A stretch of DNA of 64,000 nucleotides from Henricia sp. BOLD:AAB3569 (taxonomy: Eukaryota > Echinodermata > Asteroidea > Spinulosida > Echinasteridae), in NCBI GenBank assembly GCA_037783545.1, contig JBBELK010000001.1, forward strand, positions 496,001-560,000, in the 5' to 3' direction. The notes under the pieces are model-generated. The model was not told the DNA's origin. It searched no databases and saw only the letters and a program-made list of their open reading frames with translations. Within the stretch, counting starts at the first letter, position 1. Every line of letters starts with the position of its first letter. Of the stretch, positions 45,984 to 57,985 are shown piece by piece. The position numbers and the translations under genes were made by a program.

Positions 45984-47202
45984 GATGACCCAGCGTTATC
46001 CGACAGAGAAATTTTAAATTGCCATCGAAAATGAGGGTCTCAGTGCCGCTCTTTTGTGGTACAATTTGGAAATAAAAAGGTGCGTAACGTAATACAATGG
46101 CTCAGCATCTAAAACAAGGCTGCCATTGCTAATTTGAAATTTGTCAATTAAAATCTGCTTTTACTAAGTGCATTGTTTCTGGGAATAAACCGTACTTTGT
46201 GGTAAGCAGCTTTAAAAACTTGGACACGGTCGTTTTTCTTCTTTGATCAGAAGATCCGTTGTTAGCCTACGATGTAAATGTCATGTCAGCAAGCGTGGTA
46301 CATGTAGGAGACAATGCAGGTTTAGTTTATAACCCTCGGGATGCTGTTCGAAATGTCAGCGCTTTGTTGAGAAATGAAAGGTTTATATTATATAGCCTAC
46401 ACAGTGTATCGACCTACTGTACGGTTTTCGAAATCGGGGGCTTGACGCCGACGGAAGGCCGTTTTAACACGCCAAGATTTCCCCATCGGTGTAACGGAGG
46501 AAACACGTTTAGGAAAAACTCGTTTGTTACTGCGTTTGACGTACGGTCTACAATTGCAGTAATTTCCGGGAGAAATGGCCAAATAAATTTATAACATAGC
46601 GACATTGTGGTGTACAATGACGGTGCATCGACATAACAACAATACTTCACTGCACATGGTTAATGAATTTTATCTATATTAAAACGAGGCATTTTGCAAA
46701 TGGTGTCACATTTGGAAAATCCTGCTAATTCACAGGGGAGGGGGAATAATATGGGCTTGTCGTATACATTATGATAATAACTCCTGTAGGAGTTCAATAT
46801 TCATTTAAAATAAACCGCAACATTTTGCCATGCCATCAGTTCGTTGGCATTTTAGTGATCGCGCTTATTTTAATTTCTAAAAATATTCACCCTTATATAG
46901 GCAAGGACACAAATTCTGAAAAATGTGCATGAGTGAATTAATTTTAAACGGCTATAATTTACGACACCGTTAAAAATAGGCCGCTGCGTAATACAGCCAC
47001 ACCATAATTTAATGAACCTATATATTCTTTCAGTTATAACATATCCATTGACCCATTTCCTCCACAGTTGATCATTTATTTTGATTGAAGAGCTGTCAAA
47101 AGGAATATTTTAAAGTCAATTTATTTCCAGCACTCGATTATTTGCGTTCTTTGCACTAGCAGCCTTTCGACGGAGCGAAATGAGGAATTGATTGGAGCCA
47201 TT
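45984..47202. other. intergenic sequence, no gene seen
   Basis: A plus-strand frame of 111 codons at 46259-46594 has no recognised domain and is overlapped by antisense frames. Confidence 0.35.
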
Positions 47203-47700
47203 AAAATGCTCCTGAAATGGTATTTTTATCAATGAAATCTATGCTATGCATTTACTCCATTCATTTACGGTCATAAAAGACCAACTTGGAAGTTGTTTTA
47301 GGGGTTAAAATGAAGTTTTTGATATTTATGCCAATGCGAATTTACATATTTATGAGCAAAGTGGTGATGTCACATTAGCAAACACAGGAAAATCACATTC
47401 AACTGTGCACAAAAATTCCACTATTTTCTCCAACTTGCTGAAACTTTTGTTTGTTTGGATTTGTTTTACATGTTGCATGTTGTAAGCCATGAAAAAACCA
47501 AGGCTGGAAAGTGCCGCAATTTTCCACAATTCCAGTTTGAAGTCTTATGTTTTTTCTTTGCTTTTCTGTGTGTTTCTAAAGTGACATGCCCCAAACGGCG
47601 CCATCTTTCTGTAAGTTTCTTTTCAAAAAATTCAAAATTTCCAATGGGCAAATCGACACATTGCAGCAATGTTCTATACAGTCACTTATGTAAAAATTGG
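47203..47700. mobile_element. TTAA-type element (family T3), copy 3
   Basis: It starts TTAAAATGCTCCTGAAATGG and follows the T3 order (ATTTTTATCAATGAAATC, CAACTTGCTGAAACTTTTG, TTACATGTTGCATGTTGTAA). Right boundary approximate. Confidence 0.65.
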
Positions 47701-48089
47701 TTGATTTTACCTTCACCTAACTTGTTGAATAATGGTTTGAAGCAGTTAAAGCTTCGTGTCTTATTTTCCAAAAATTCAAATTCAACAAGATTATTATGTC
47801 GTACTCCCAGTTAAAAACGAAGAAAGAAACTACAATTTTGATTCCCTCTTATAGTTTGTAGATATCCATGGAATATCCATGATGATCAGCGTCTTTCAAA
47901 AAATTAAATAAATACTAATAAAAATACCAAATAAATAAAATAAAACATTAAAAAATAAAATAGGTTAAAAAGGCCGCAGTTCCCGAGCTTTCGAAGTAGC
48001 AACTATATCAATATATGCAGTGTGTGATGTTAGCCATAAGATAAACATGTATCATTCTGTTGCTTGTAATATTATCGTGCTGGCATTGA

Positions 48090-48502
48090 TATACATTGAA
48101 GACAAATGATTGTGAAACATTTTTAAAAAGGAACAGTATTACATAACTAAAGAATGGTTAAAAAAAAATCTGCCGATATTTTTTAGGCACTTCAGCTAGC
48201 AACTCTCACTAAGGTACCATTTTACACGGTAAAGAAATCATGTGGTTTTTGTTATACCATTGCTATGCTTTTAGTTGAATTTTTCTTGTCAACTCGTGAG
48301 GTAAAATGTTAGGTGACTGCAAATGGTGTACTGTGGCCTTACAAAATCCTTCAGTTGATACTTTTTTTAAAAGTGCTATATCTTGGACAGAGACAAATTC
48401 ACGTGGTGTTTGTTACAACTGCCCTTTAACACTTTGGGTGAGGTTTTTTTTGTCAACTCATAAATTTTGTTGAGCGTTGCAAATGATATAATGGCCTTTA
48501 AA
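48090..48502 (+). mobile_element. M1-family element
   Basis: It carries AGGAACAGTATTACATAACT, AAGGTACCATTTTACACGG, CCATTGCTATGCTTTTAG and TCAACTCGTGAGGTAAAATG in M1 order. It contains an internal duplication of the TGTTGGTC-type right part (two 'TCAACTC' blocks). Confidence 0.65.
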
Positions 48503-48533
48503 GTTATTAATGTCGCGGGCGTACACTGCAAAA

Positions 48534-48752
48534 ACTGCGTTATTAAATTAACACCGGTGGTGTTGTCTTATATAGATACCAAGCCTGGTGTTGAAATTTA
48601 ACACCGTGGGTGTTAGTTATTATTCCTCAATTGGAATAAATTCGAATAAGGTGTTAAAACTAATACTTGTGGTGTCAAATTTTAACACCAGGCTTGGTAT
48701 CTATATAAGACAACACCACTGGTGTTAATTTAACACCACAGTTTTTGCAGTG
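48534..48752. mobile_element. TA-flanked foldback element with GGTGTTAA palindromes
   Basis: The ends CACTGCAAAAACTG and CAGTTTTTGCAGTG are perfect inverted repeats, with TA on both sides (48532-48533 and 48753-48754). The arms continue pairing for about 80 bases (ACACCAGGCTTGGTATCTAT and ATAGATACCAAGCCTGGTGT). The motif TTAACACC or GGTGTTAA recurs several times. No coding capacity. Confidence 0.85.
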
Positions 48753-48754
48753 TA

Positions 48755-49619
48755 ATGTCGTTTCAACAACGTTTTCTGGGTCTACAAATCTGCATAATTT
48801 GCACTTTCTCAGTAACCTCTGATTGGCGGTTTATGTTTTAGCAATATCTGGCATTCAAAGCTCATAGATTCGGCAGACTGAGAAATTTATTATTTAAGGC
48901 GATATCGTTACCTACATCAATGTGATGCATTGTTCCTTATTATTCTAGATCTTTTTCAAGGAACCTTTAAAATACAGATTGCAGAAAGATTGCGAAGTGC
49001 TATTTTCCTCCAATCTACTGCGGCCATCGCATTAAAATTTGAGCACTCTCGCCCCACGATTGACTGAGGCGAGAAGATGAAAGCTAATGGAGTACATTCA
49101 ATGTAGACGCATCCACGAAACCCCACGGGTATATTTCCAAGATGAAATGCAGGTTCTAATCGCTGTCCCGTGAGCTCTTATTAATGCCCCGTCAAATTCT
49201 TCTTGGTTTTTCTTGTCATTTTTATCTTTTTCCCCCCATCCTCGGCTCTACTATTTCCGGCAATGGAATGAAAGACATAGAACAAAACAATTAAATTGTT
49301 TACGTCACCTGACGACATGCATGGCTACGGGCTGGCATGGTTCATAATGGATCTGGGGAAAAGGCATTTTAAGCACGACGGCCATTTTAACACTTTGCCA
49401 TGAAAATGTGGGATTTTAGTACATATGTGAGGCGGTTTAAAGGCTCTATACGCTTACGGCCGTAGTAAGAAATATATGGAGGGGGGGGGGGGGGGGGGAA
49501 GAGTTTTCGTTTCAGTGGTATACCTGTCATATTTGGTATACAGTCAATATAAAATATCCGTTTCTATATGGTGCTTCATGAAGGTTCTTCAAATATAATT
49601 AATTAGAAATCCATACCAA
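48755..49619. other. intergenic sequence with a G tract
   Basis: A run of G at 49480-49498. No gene seen. Confidence 0.45.
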
Positions 49620-49990
49620 ATTCCCTGTTGTAGTGACAAAAAGGTATATTTAACAGGAACAACAACAGTAACTAAAGAATAATGTTGAATATTGTCACAA
49701 AAGGGAGTTATTCTCTTTGAAATGAATCATTTCATTGAAATTGATTGTTAACAATAAATAGTCCAATTTCCAATAATACCAAAATATATCCAATGCTGTT
49801 TAAAGTACCTTAAGTGCAGGCCTTGTAGAAATTTCAGCTTCAGATAACCCGCATGGTTTGAGTGAATGGTAAACATTTTTTTGTTTGCAAATGATTAATA
49901 AACACCTTCAGTTGGCAATTTCTCCCACGAAGGTACCATTTTACAAATAAATTGCTGTTTTCTTTTACCATTGCTATCAACCATTTTAAC
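49620..49990 (+). mobile_element. M1-family element, diverged copy
   Basis: AACAGGAACAACAACAGTAA, GTAGAAATTTCAGCTTCAG, ACCTTCAGTTGGCAATTTCT and CGAAGGTACCATTTTACA appear in M1 order. Confidence 0.6.
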
Positions 49991-50639
49991 GTATTCAGCT
50001 TTATGCCACACGTTTTCGCGCCAGTTTCCCTTTGGCGTATGATTAGCGCGGGACTAAAATGATAATGCGATCTAGTTTTGGCGCGACCCCCATCTAATTG
50101 CCAAAAATACACGTCGCTTCGGGTGGTGTTTTGACGCAACCGTCCCCAATTAGTGTCCCCTTTGGGACCTTATTGTCTCTGTGGGCAAAATGTGTTATAA
50201 ACGGCGTCGGGTTGGCGTAGTCTGTGGTTCTTATCCCCGCCTTTCATCTCTGGCGTCCCGGGCGGCGATTCCGGGGCGTGTATGTGGATTGGGTTTGCAG
50301 TTCCTATTTGACAGTGTGGGTTTTCCTCCCACTTCTAAAACTGCATCTCCTTCTTCGTCATCTCAAGTTGATAATAAAAGCTAAAGCTAAAACCATATTG
50401 CCGAATATGCCATAAAATTAACAACGGTATTGTGATTATTACGGATACATGTACATGTATATTGCATACACCGCTTGACTAACACTGTCATCGTACTATC
50501 TACTATTACTACGTACGAAATTCCCATGTGAGACGAAAACAAGAGCAAATTGGCTGACCATTTATCGTTCCGTGGGTGGCAAAAGATTTCCCATTAGCCA
50601 TCACGACGAAATATCATGTTATGCATAACGACCAAAGCT

Positions 50640-51340
50640 TGTATAAACTTTGCAACATCATTCGTTTTGCTGTAACCCAATAGCAATTATGGTAACAAAC
50701 ACCACATTATTTTTTCCGTGTAAAATGGTACCTGTGGGCAGGGTAAAATTGCCATCTGAAGGTTTTTTACACTATTTTATTTAACACAAAATCTATACAA
50801 TCATGATTTTTAAGGCTTTTCGAAATATTATACTGCATCTATTTGGTTGAAATTTTTACAAGGCATTTTACCAACATATTGTTCCTTAAGCGGGCCTCCC
50901 ACTGAGCGATTTTGGCTACGAATTAGGTACGATCGGGTACGATTTGATACGATTGTGTGTAGAGTCTATAGGCAGTCTCCGATAATCGTACCAATTCGTA
51001 GGAAATTCGTAGCAAAAATCGCACAGTGGGAGGCCCGCTTTAAGCAGGCCTCCCACTGTGCGATTTTGGCCACGAATTAGGTACGATTGGCTACGATTTG
51101 GTACGATTGTGTACCAAATGTATAGTGTATAGAGCGGGCCTCCCACTGTGCGATTTTTGCCACGAATTTCGTACGATTGGGTACGATCGAGTACGATTGT
51201 GTGTAGAGTCTATAAACATTCTCTGGTAATCGTATACCAATTCGTGGAAAATTCGTGGCCAAAATCGCACAGTGGGAGCTGGCCCGCTTTATAATGCTGT
51301 TGTTCCTTGAATTCGTAACAGAGTTTTTAGATTTTGGACT
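50640..51340 (-). mobile_element. M1-family element (reverse) split by two related foldback elements
   Basis: The M1 landmarks AAATGGTACCTGTGGGC, TTTGGTTGAAATTTTTAC and ACCAACATATTGTTCC lie at 50700-50887, and AATGCTGTTGTTCCTTGAATTC lies at 51292-51313. Between them is the 50889-51290 insertion. Confidence 0.7.
50889..51290. mobile_element. tandem or nested pair of foldback elements with GCGGGCCTCCCACTG ends
   Basis: The first unit runs AAGCGGGCCTCCCACTGAGC ... AGTGGGAGGCCCGCTT (50889-51041). A second GCAGGCCTCCCACTGTGCG start follows at once, and a third GCGGGCCTCCCACTGTGCG start comes at 51134. A single right end closes at about 51290 (CAGTGGGAGCTGGCCCGC). Inside, GGTACGATT and its variants repeat. 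Confidence 0.75.
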
Positions 51341-52220
51341 ATAAACAAGTGTTCCTCAAATACGCATACATGTACCAACAAAGTAAAATACTCAAATAAA
51401 TAAAAGAAACGCATAATATTTTGCAAATTAGCTACCGCATGCAGCGAAATTTGAGTTTCACACCATTCATGAGAAGCATTGTAAATGTCATCATCAGCAC
51501 CGATTGTCCAGGCTTGTGACCCTGTTGGGTCTATACTAGATATGTGTTACGTAACTTTTACTATAATAAGATTTCAAATGACAGTATAGGTGTGCGTTTT
51601 GAGTAGGCCTATACATGTATAGGCCTAATACGCTGACACAAACAAGACTACCATTTGTCCAAATTGCTTTGCGTATTTTACGCGTATTCCGGAACTAATC
51701 AGGATCCATACTGTTATGAAATATATTTATTTCATAACATTAGGAAAACAAAATAACAAAAATACAGTACAAGGCGTAAGCATATTTCCCAAGTGAATTG
51801 GCCGTTGATGAACATCTCAATATTACTCAACCTTTACAGTTTTCATGCCTTTTAATAATTGGCCTCTGTTGGCCATATGCGTAAGTACGCAGAATGTTTC
51901 AAAAGGTCATCTTTGGTCTCTTGAAGTTCGGGAGTAAATCTGACGACACCGTGACATTTTCTGCGGTGAGGCAATAGAACAAATTTATCATAATCTACTG
52001 GGACGGTGCCGGCGAAACCTATTGCTGGATTCAATGATTGCACCTAATCGAGCCAAGCAGCGACAGATGTTTGTGTTAATTTGTCATGGCATGGTTGTTG
52101 GTTTTGCGCTGTTTTGTGTGAGCTTGCAGCTGCCAATACCTGCGCTATGGACGCGAGAATATTCTCTGAAGACAAACAACGGACGACATGAACAATCTGA
52201 ACAAAATATTCGCATAATGT
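51341..52220. other. intergenic sequence, no gene seen
   Basis: Nothing supported. ATATATTTATTTCATAAC surrounds a short inverted pair (TTATGAAATA/TATTTCATAA) near 51714-51738. Confidence 0.35.
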
Positions 52221-52454
52221 TATAAGTCAGAAGTTTACATACATGTACATAATACCACTACCATCATCACCCAAAATGGTAAACACTGACTACCCGAACC
52301 ATTGCAAGGTGTGCAAGCTATGTTTTAAGTACTGCAAGCACGTGAGGAATTCCACAACATCACGACTTTAGTAAAGACTGTTACAAAAATGGTGAACGCA
52401 TGTTTAAGCGCACCAGTTTTAACACAGCTGTATGTAAACTTCTGACTTCAACTG
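52221..52454. mobile_element. Tc1/Sleeping Beauty-ended short element, copy 1
   Basis: The right end GTAAACTTCTGACTTCAACTG followed by TA is the inverse of the Sleeping Beauty-type end CAGTTGAAGTCGGAAGTTTAC. The left end is shortened (TAAGTCAGAAGTTTACATAC). The interior is over 90% alike by eye to 59816-60048. No transposase. Confidence 0.8.
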
Positions 52455-52616
52455 TATATCCAAAATAACATGGATCTGCATTTTGTGAGTACACTCTAAA
52501 AACAGATTGGTTGAATTAACCAATATATTGGTCAAATTCAACCAATGTGGTTGGTAGATATGTGTCCAACCAATCTATTGGTTAAAATAACCAATCTGAT
52601 ATGGTTTACTTTTTCA

Positions 52617-53215
52617 ACCAATCCATATTGGTTAGAATACTAACCAACCAATCCATATCGGTTAGAATACTAACCAACATGTCTTGGTTGTTTAGTTGAC
52701 CAATCCATATTGGTTACGATATTAACCAACATCCCTTGGTTGTATATTTAACCAATCCATATTGGTTAGAATACTAACCAACAAGTCTTGGTTGAGTTGA
52801 CCAATCCATATTGGTGGAAATATTAACCAACATTTCTTGGTTGTTTATTTAACCAATCCATATTGGTTAGAATATTAACCAACATGTCTTGGTTGTTTAG
52901 TTGACCAATCCATATTGGTTAGAATACTAACCAACAAGTATTGGTTGTTTAGTTGACCAATCCATATTGGTTGGTATATTAACCAACATGTCTTGGTTGT
53001 TTATTTAACCAATCCATATTGGTTAGAATACTAACCAACATGTCTTGGTTGTTTAGTTGACCAATCCATATTGGTTGGAATATTAACCAACATGTCTTGG
53101 TTGTTTATTTAACCAATCCATATCGGTTAAAATATTAACCAACATATCTTGGTTGTTTATTTAACCAATCTAGATCGGTTAACGTTTTAACCAATCCATA
53201 ACCAATCTTGATTGG
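52617..53215. repeat. 52-bp minisatellite, left arm of the foldback element
   Basis: The unit is CCAATCCATATTGGTTAGAA, then TATTAACCAACATGTCTTGG and TTGTTTATTTAA. Starts at 52700, 52752, 52801, 52853, 52905, 52957 and 53009 show a 52-bp period (one 49). About eleven units. Each unit holds two palindromic pairs. Confidence 0.95.
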
Positions 53216-53836
53216 TTAAATTCCCAGCCAATACATATTGGTTAGAATACTAACCATTTCATATTGGTCAAGACAACCAATATATTTGTTAAAGATAACC
53301 AAATATATTGCTTCAAAAGACCAAAAAATGGTCAACATTAACCAATTATAATGGCTGGAATGACCAATATTATTGGTTAAAGTTGCCAGGCAAGTGGTTT
53401 GGTTTAATTTGTTTACAGAACAACATGATTTAATATAGACCAACATAATTGCTGGGGTTCATCCTGTACATGTTTTATTTTAAAGAATGTCGCTGCATAT
53501 ACATTTAAAATGGACACCGAGCATGGATTCACATACTATACAGTACAGCTGCAGAGTTGAAAAGATGATTATTTTTTATCTCTGTACTGCATGCATGGAG
53601 TGGACATTTAATTTAATATTACAATTTTTAAAAAGACGCAAGCGTCTGGAGCGTCACTGCTGTTACATGCATATTTGATCGGCGCTAGCTGTGTTTGTAA
53701 ACAAACGTTATTGCGTCACTTTGTTTTTTTATATTAATTTGTTGTATCCTGTTCCTTAAGAAATAGTAATAGGCAAACATGATGATGGCTTTTCTTGCCT
53801 TCACAAGATAATTCACTTTATAGATAACCTGACTGT

Positions 53837-55726
53837 TTAATACAAACAAACAATTCCTTGGCATCCAGCATTGTGTTTCCTAAGAATGAGGACCTGTAGC
53901 TGCCTAGTCACTTCCCGATTTCTGCATTCCTCGTCCCTCACCTGGATATAGCCAGCAAAGTCGGCTCCACGCTGAAAAGCAAGGTTCATATATGTTAGCA
54001 AATTTGAAACTCGGAATTGTTAAACTGTTGACATAGGTGTAAGTTTTCAGTCGGCAGGCTCACACAATGTAAAATATCACAAACTTGCAAAGCATTAACT
54101 GCTATAATTGGGTCCTCTTTTCCTTACATCTGGACTATCAGATACAGTATCCTACCGCAAGTTTTCAATGCAGATTGATGTGTGTGACTGCCAACCCTGT
54201 CTATGCTAACTGGCGGCATTTAACATGTCGCATACATTTTGTTTCCAAAACCTCAAAAACCAAAGTATCTTCAATGATACCAATTACCTTCAGTGCAATG
54301 AAGGCTCTCCGTTTTTCCACTATGCTTGGCTAGCTTCCACCTTTTTTCCTTCGAGGTAGACTCTGTTCTTTGTGTTACACATGTAGTATAATGTCCTCTG
54401 CAAAGAAGCAATCAAGGAATAATAAATAGGAGTGCATTAATAACATATCATAGATATTGGTCACACCAAAATAAATGGCGAATTTCCTTAAAGCAATGTC
54501 TGGCAAGTGCACTGCTGTAGTACCTCTCGAGAGACCCCTCTCCTGAGAAGTTCCAGTCTAATATAAAACATACAACCTGGGCTTCTAAATCAGTCTTTTC
54601 TGTGTAATGTCAACTCTGACCAATTCTTATGAATCCACTGGCGCTAGGATGGTCACCTACCGAAGGTGCACAGTGAATGTCAACATTATTTTTAAAAATC
54701 GAACCACCTCTGTCATATTTAAAAAAATACTGTGCAAAAAAATTAAGCTTAATAAAGAGAGCAAAACTAACCTGGGAATAGGGAGTAGTCGGCATATCCT
54801 CTTCTGCATCATCATTCTGTTCCATGTTGTTTATTCAAATCGGCTACAAGACGCACAGCTGTGTCATTTAATACAGCGGTCTAGCTCATGGAAGTCCATT
54901 ATCTGCTACATGTACCTCGAGTGTCAGCCTGTTCCCCGAAAAGAGATCGAAGTCCACGTCAATCTGAGATACGCAATAATTATGAAATAAACAACAACAA
55001 CAAAAACACGTTAAAATATGCAGGGAAGATTGCTTCACAGGCATATAGTGTAAACTGTCTCATGACATTACTGTGGAAGTTGATACACAAATACTGCAGT
55101 TTGCACTGCTATAAAATTCAAGGCTAACCAGGACCCCATGCCAAGAACTGGTCATGAGCCTCCACACAGCATGCACACGGTGGCCGTCCTTGGAGGGGAT
55201 TGGACTGACCACTGTACATATACCCATGCATATACCATGGAGGAATATACAAAGTGCGTACTGTGGACGTCCCATATTATAATGTATTTACATGTACTTT
55301 GTAAATGCCATGCAACTTTGAAAAAGTCAGAACTGTCCTCAAAGTAAAAACTTACTAAATTACAACTTAACATCGCTTATCTTTCTCAAATATTCATTTA
55401 TGTGGGATGAATATACCAACAGCTTCTCCCATTATTCTATCGGTTTCGTGCTCTCATTTCAAAACCTCTACAAAACGGTGAATTTTAGACCACACCATGC
55501 ATTCGGAAGATCAATAACTACTTTTGTCCAAGTTGATACAAAATAAAATGTAAACATATATCCTACCTGAAAAGCGGGTGAAAAGCAGAGGAAACTGACA
55601 ACGGATGCAAGAAAGCAGCGGATTGTAGAGGATCGAAGGTAACAGTTTGACTAGTGTTTGACCGTTTGAAACTACTGCATGCCGTAAAAATGCTGACCAC
55701 AGCATGAAGCGCTCCTCGTGGCTCAT
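53837..55726 (-). CDS. candidate six-exon gene in the foldback element core, unknown product
   Basis: On the minus strand six segments can be joined in phase: 55726-55567 (ATG, MSHEERFMLWSAFLRHAVVS), 55211-55129, 54963-54916 (IDVDFDLFSGNRLTLE), 54816-54772 (ends TTPYSQ), 54397-54341 (YYMCNTKNRVYLEGKK) and 53971-53837 (DEECRNREVTRQLQVLILRK, then TAA). They total 528 bases, 175 residues. Good sites are the donor TTTTCAG|GTAGGA, the acceptors CTCAG|ATT, TTTGCAG|AGG and TTTTCAG|CGT, and the donor CCCAG|GTTAGT. Weak points are the acceptor before 54816 and the donor GTGGAA after exon 5. The stronger donor GTAATT at 54287 would shift the last exon out of frame. The last exon looks helical and charged. 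No family recognised. Confidence 0.3.
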
Positions 55727-56379
55727 GGTAATTCCACTTTCATACAGGGTTATTCCAAATGCATTAAGAAATGAGTATAAATAAAGGCTATAATGCTTAA
55801 AATCTTTGACAAAATAATAGGACTGAAATTTCAATAATTTCAATTCCTTGATATTGCATGACAAAGTTTGAATATACAATTATGTTCTACTTCTCTTTGG
55901 AATGGATCATCTTGCACCAGTGACCTCCCCCAAAATAGTGGAATCGGTCCTACTGTAGGCAACCAACAAGGATTGGTTGAAAGTTAAACCAATATGTGAT
56001 TGGTTACCGGACAATCAGCCTAACAGAGCTCTGCACCAATTAGGTATTGGTTGAAACCAATTGAAGATTGGCTCATGTGTGAACCAATTACCAATATAAC
56101 GATGGTTAATATCTGAACCAATGTGATTGTGCCACAATTCTAATGTCAACCATTGGAGATTGGTTAATTGCTGAAAGGCTGCTTGATATCTGATAATGAA
56201 TCTAGCCTAGTTGGTCACAAATTGTGAATAATGTGACTGGTTGTTTGACAACCAATCACAAAAGTTTAAATCAATGGTTAATGACTAAAACAATGATTGA
56301 CTGCCGGATAACCAACATTAATTGGTCACCGTCATTTCGCCTATGTATTAAACAAATTGCTCATCATTGCTCAACAACC

Positions 56380-57800
56380 AATATATTGGTCACTAATATA
56401 TTGGTTAAAGGATTGATTTATCGCTCAACCAATTTGATTGGTTGCTGGACAGCCAACATATTGGTCGTATTGACCAATGTATTGGTTAAAGGATTGGTTT
56501 ATTACTCAACCAATGTGATTGGTTGTTGGACAACCAACATATTGGTCACAATTGACCAATGTATTGGTTAAAGGATTGGTTTATTACTCAACCAATGTGA
56601 CTGGTTGCTGGACAACCAACATATTGGTCACTATATTGACCAATGTATTGGTTAAAGGATTGGTTTATTACTCAACCAATGTGACTGGTTGCTGGACAAC
56701 CAACATATTGGTCACTATTGACCAATGTATTGGTTAAAGGATTGGTTTATTACTCAACCAATGTGAGTGGTTGTTGGACAACCAACATATTGGTCACTAT
56801 TGACCAATGTATTGGTTAAAGGATTGGTTTATTACTCAACCAATGTGATTGGTTGTTGGACAACCAACATATTGGTAACTATTGACCAATGTATTGGTTA
56901 AAGGATTGGTTTATTACTCAACCAATGTGACTGGTTGCTAGACAACCAACATATTGGTCACTATTGACCAATGTATTGGTTAAAGAATTGGTTTATTACT
57001 CAACCAATGTGATTGGTTGCTGGACAACCAACATATTGGTCGTTATTGACCAATGTATTGGTTAAAGGATTGGTTTATTACTCAACCAATGTGACTGGTT
57101 GCTGGACAACCAACATATTGGTCACTATTGACCAATGTATTGGTTAAAGAATTGGTTTATTACTCAACCAATGTGACTGGTTGCTGGACAACCAACATAT
57201 TGGTCGTTATTGACCAATGTATTGGTTAAAGGATTGGTTTATTACTCAACCAATGTGATTGGTTGTTGGACAACCAACATATTGGTCACAATTGACCAAT
57301 GTATTGGTTAAAGGATTGGTTTATTGCTCAACCAATGTGATTGGTTGCTGGACAACCAACATATTGGTCGTTATTAACCAATGTATTGGTTAAAGGATTG
57401 GTTTATTACTCAACCAATGTGACTGGTTGCTGGACAACCAACATATTGGTCACTATTGACCAATGTATTGGTTAAAGAATTGGTTTATTACTCAACCAAT
57501 GTGACTGGTTGCTGGACAACCAACATATTGGTCGTTATTGACCAATGTATTGGTTAAAGGATTGGTTTATTACTCAACCAATGCCATTGGTTGCTTGACA
57601 ACCAACATATTGGTCAGATTATTGACCAATGTATTGGTTAAAGGATTGGTTTATTGATCAACCAATGTGACTGGTTGCTGGACAACCAACATATTGGTCA
57701 GAATTGACCAATGTATTGGTTAAAGGATTGGTTTATTACTCAACCAATGTCATTGGTTGCTAAACAACCAACGTATTGGTCACTAGTTAACCAATATATT
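56380..57800. repeat. 82-bp minisatellite, right arm of the foldback element
   Basis: The unit begins GACCAATGTATTGGTTAAAG and continues GATTGGTTTATTACTCAACC. Starts at 56472, 56554, 56638, 56720 and 56802 give an 82-bp period (one 84). About 17 units, with two alternating variants (GTGACTGGTTGCTGG and GTGATTGGTTGTTGG). Confidence 0.95.
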
Positions 57801-57985
57801 GGTTGGAAACAACCAATATGGGGTCAACCAATTAGATTGGTAGTTTTTTTAACCAATCTGTTTTTAGAGTGTAGGAACATTTTGCGTTTTTATTGGTATA
57901 ATTATAGACGCCATCTTGACGAGCCCAAAAAGTCTGAAGGTTCCGGCTTCAGTGTTGTTCCGGTTGGCTATTTTTACAACATTAA

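Larger units (their letters stand above)
52492..57871. mobile_element. 5.38-kb foldback-type DNA element with minisatellite-filled ends
   Basis: The left end CACTCTAAAAACAGATTGG and the right end CCAATCTGTTTTTAGAGTG are perfect inverted repeats (21 bases in all), flanked by TA at 52490-52491 and 57872-57873. Inside are a left array (about 52617-53215, 52-bp units), a core (about 53430-55950) with a possible spliced gene on the minus strand, and a right array (about 56380-57800, 82-bp units). Both arrays consist of alternating ATTGGTT and AACCAAT. Internally repetitive long termini are known from Foldback and Galileo (P superfamily) elements. Family assignment here is open, because no transposase was recognised. 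Confidence 0.75.
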
